Source: CAZTDU01 sp964617355
Lineage (GTDB): Bacteria > Pseudomonadota > Gammaproteobacteria > Burkholderiales > SG8-39
Reading direction: 5' to 3'
Assembly (NCBI GenBank): GCA_964617355.1
Contig: CAZTXP010000077.1
Span: 1-49,025, forward strand
Length of the DNA: 49,025 nt
Part shown: piece by piece, positions 46,607-49,025 of the stretch
How the letters are laid out: every line of letters starts with the position of its first letter
Position numbering within the stretch: the first letter of the stretch is position 1
Position numbers and translations under genes: made by a program
The notes under the pieces: generated by a model
What the model saw: the letters and a program-made list of their open reading frames with translations, nothing else
Told to the model about the DNA's origin: nothing
The model's database searches: none

Positions 46607-46683
46607 GGCATCACCGGCCGGGCCGACCGCCGGGCACCCCCTATCACAGTTCACACAGCACGCGTACACGAAAGGAAACGAGA

Positions 46684-46965
46684 ATGGAAAAGATGATGAT
46701 GCTCGCCAGTGTCCAGGGTTCCACCGCCATTGCCATCGGCCTGATCATCGGCCTGGGCGCGATCGGCGCGTGTATCGGCATCGGCATCATGGGCTCGAAG
46801 TTCCTCGAGGCGGCCGGCCGGCAGCCCGAAATGATCCCGCAGCTGCAGAAATTCATGTTCATCCTCGCCGGCCTGATCGACGCGGCGTTCCTGATCGGCG
46901 TCGGCCTCGCGATGTACTTCGCCGGCGGCCCGCTGCTCAACTCGCTCCTCGCCGTCGCCAAGTAA
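46684..46965 (+). CDS. atpE: ATP synthase Fo subunit c
   Basis: 93-residue two-helix proteolipid forming the rotor ring. The proton-carrying carboxylate is Asp66 in GLIDAAFLIGVG and the polar loop is AAGRQPEMIPQLQ. No extra polar ligand next to it suggests sodium coupling, so it is read as proton-driven. A strong AAGGAAACGAG precedes ATG 46684, in keeping with the high copy number of subunit c. Confidence 0.97.
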   Translation: MEKMMMLASVQGSTAIAIGLIIGLGAIGACIGIGIMGSKFLEAAGRQPEMIPQLQKFMFILAGLIDAAFLIGVGLAMYFAGGPLLNSLLAVAK

Positions 46966-46996
46966 GGCGTCGCAACCCGCAAAAAGGGGGGCAGGC

Positions 46997-47467
46997 ATGA
47001 ACATCAACGCGACGCTGCTCGCGCAGGCGATCTCGTTCGCGATCCTCATTGCGTTCACGGTCAAGTTCGTTTGGCCGCTGTTGATCGACGCGATCGACGA
47101 GCGCAACAAGAAGATCGCCGACGGCCTCGCCGCCGCCGAGCAGGGCAAGAAATCGCTCGAGGCGTCCCGCAGCCAATCCGAGCAGGCGCTGCTCGAGGCG
47201 CGCAACCGCGCCGCCGAGATCGTGTCGCAGGCCGAGAAGCGCGCCTCGCAGATGGTCGAGGAAGCAAAGAACGCGGCCCGGGCCGAAGGCGAGCGCGAGA
47301 AGGCGGCGGCGAAGGCCGACATCCAGCAGGAAGCCGCACGCGCGCGCGAGCAGTTGCGCGACCAGGTCGCGTCGCTCGCGATCGCCGGCGCCGAGAAGAT
47401 CCTGCGCCGCGAGGTCGACCCGAAGGCCCATGCCGAACTGCTGAACGGCATCAAGGCCCAGCTCTGA
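46997..47467 (+). CDS. atpF: ATP synthase Fo subunit b
   Basis: 156 residues (same as E. coli): N-terminal membrane helix (about 5-26, ISFAILIAFTVKFVWP) and a long charged coiled-coil stalk rich in Ala/Glu/Lys/Arg, ending in the delta-contact region. AAAAGGGGGGCAGGC precedes ATG 46997. Peripheral stalk of F1Fo. Confidence 0.96.
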   Translation: MNINATLLAQAISFAILIAFTVKFVWPLLIDAIDERNKKIADGLAAAEQGKKSLEASRSQSEQALLEARNRAAEIVSQAEKRASQMVEEAKNAARAEGEREKAAAKADIQQEAARAREQLRDQVASLAIAGAEKILRREVDPKAHAELLNGIKAQL

Positions 47468-47476
47468 GACCGCGCC

Positions 47477-48013
47477 ATGGCTGAACCGAGCACCATCGCC
47501 CGACCCTACGCGGAGGCCGTGTTCAAGCTGGCCGACGGCCAGGGCAAGCTGGCCGAGTGGTCCGCGGTGCTCGCGAACCTGGCGGCCGTCGGCGCCGACT
47601 CGCGCGTGCAGGCCGCGGCCGCCAACCCCGGCCTGTCGGCTGCGCAGGTCGCGGGCCTGTTCATCTCCGTGCTGAGCGGGAGGCTCTCGGGCGACGCCGA
47701 GAATTTCGTGCGCGTGCTCGCGGAGAACGGCCGTCTGGACGTGCTGTCGGAGATCCGTACCCAGTTCGAGGCGCTGAAGGACGCGCGCGAGGGCACCGTC
47801 GAGGCGGACATCCAGTCCGCGTTCGAGCTCGATGCTGCGCAGCTCGCGGATCTCGTCTCTCGCCTCGAGAAGAAGACTGGCCGCAAGGTGCGCGCGAAGG
47901 TGAGCGTGGACCGCGAGCTCATCGGCGGCGTCAAGATCGCCATCGGCGACAAGGTCATCGACGGTTCCGCGCGCGCCCAGCTGGGCGCGCTCGAAAACGC
48001 ATTGAAAGCTTAA
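47477..48013 (+). CDS. atpH: ATP synthase F1 subunit delta
   Basis: 178 residues. N-terminal IARPYAEAVFKLA and the C-terminal domain VDRELIGGVKIAIGDKVIDGSARAQL are the family signatures. It links the b stalk to the top of the alpha3-beta3 ring. ATG 47477 follows atpF by 9 nt. Confidence 0.96.
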   Translation: MAEPSTIARPYAEAVFKLADGQGKLAEWSAVLANLAAVGADSRVQAAAANPGLSAAQVAGLFISVLSGRLSGDAENFVRVLAENGRLDVLSEIRTQFEALKDAREGTVEADIQSAFELDAAQLADLVSRLEKKTGRKVRAKVSVDRELIGGVKIAIGDKVIDGSARAQLGALENALKA

Positions 48014-48025
48014 GGAGTTCCTTCC

Positions 48026-49025
<1,000 letters not shown>

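Overview
The window is about 49 kb of GC-rich DNA from what is very probably a betaproteobacterium (order Burkholderiales or close to it). Three things point there: the conserved block gyrB-dnaN-dnaA / rpmH-rnpA-yidD-yidC-mnmE with mnmG-rsmG-parA-parB-atpI-atpBEFHA nearby; the def-fmt-rsmB-DUF4390-ntrY-ntrX and LysM-dprA-smg-topB blocks; and Bug/TctC and TAXI solute receptors together with GTP-type PEP carboxykinase. No tRNA, rRNA, CRISPR array, insertion sequence or prophage was seen, and no intergenic stretch exceeds about 240 bp.

Layout. 1-8.5 kb is catabolic: pcaHG (protocatechuate ring cleavage), a convergent SDR gene whose product lacks the catalytic tyrosine, then a tightly coupled plus-strand operon of Bug receptor, CoA-transferase, enoyl-CoA hydratase, acyl-CoA dehydrogenase and MmgE/PrpD protein, facing a thioesterase/rhodanese pair. 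8.5-13 kb holds B12-dependent methionine synthase behind a structured leader that ends in an intrinsic terminator, followed by ribosomal protein THX and a DUF423 membrane protein. 13-20 kb is a minus-strand operon: def, fmt, rsmB, DUF4390, ntrY, an ntrX whose AAA+ domain has decayed, and a small G3E-like protein without a P-loop. 20-25.5 kb carries a LysM protein, dprA, smg and a TTG-started topoisomerase III gene that nearly abuts convergent gyrB.

25.5-34.5 kb is the chromosome origin neighbourhood. gyrB, dnaN and dnaA run left and rpmH, rnpA, yidD, yidC and mnmE run right. The dnaN-dnaA gap has a 24% GC stretch with DnaA-trio-like triplets and DnaA boxes; a perfect DnaA box lies over the dnaA promoter. 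34.5-41 kb is accessory: an AbrB-type membrane protein, PEP carboxykinase coupled to a class III aminotransferase, a TAXI receptor and an MFS transporter. 41-49 kb starts with two identical parS-like palindromes in the mnmG promoter, followed by the ATGA-coupled mnmG-rsmG-parA-parB operon and the F1Fo ATP synthase operon, cut off inside atpA.

Points most worth attention: the candidate attenuator or riboswitch before metH; parS sites inside the mnmG-parAB promoter; the origin architecture; two adjacent proteins with lost P-loops (NtrX and the G3E-like protein); and an acyl-CoA catabolic operon of unknown substrate with an adjacent SDR whose active-site Tyr is Asn.
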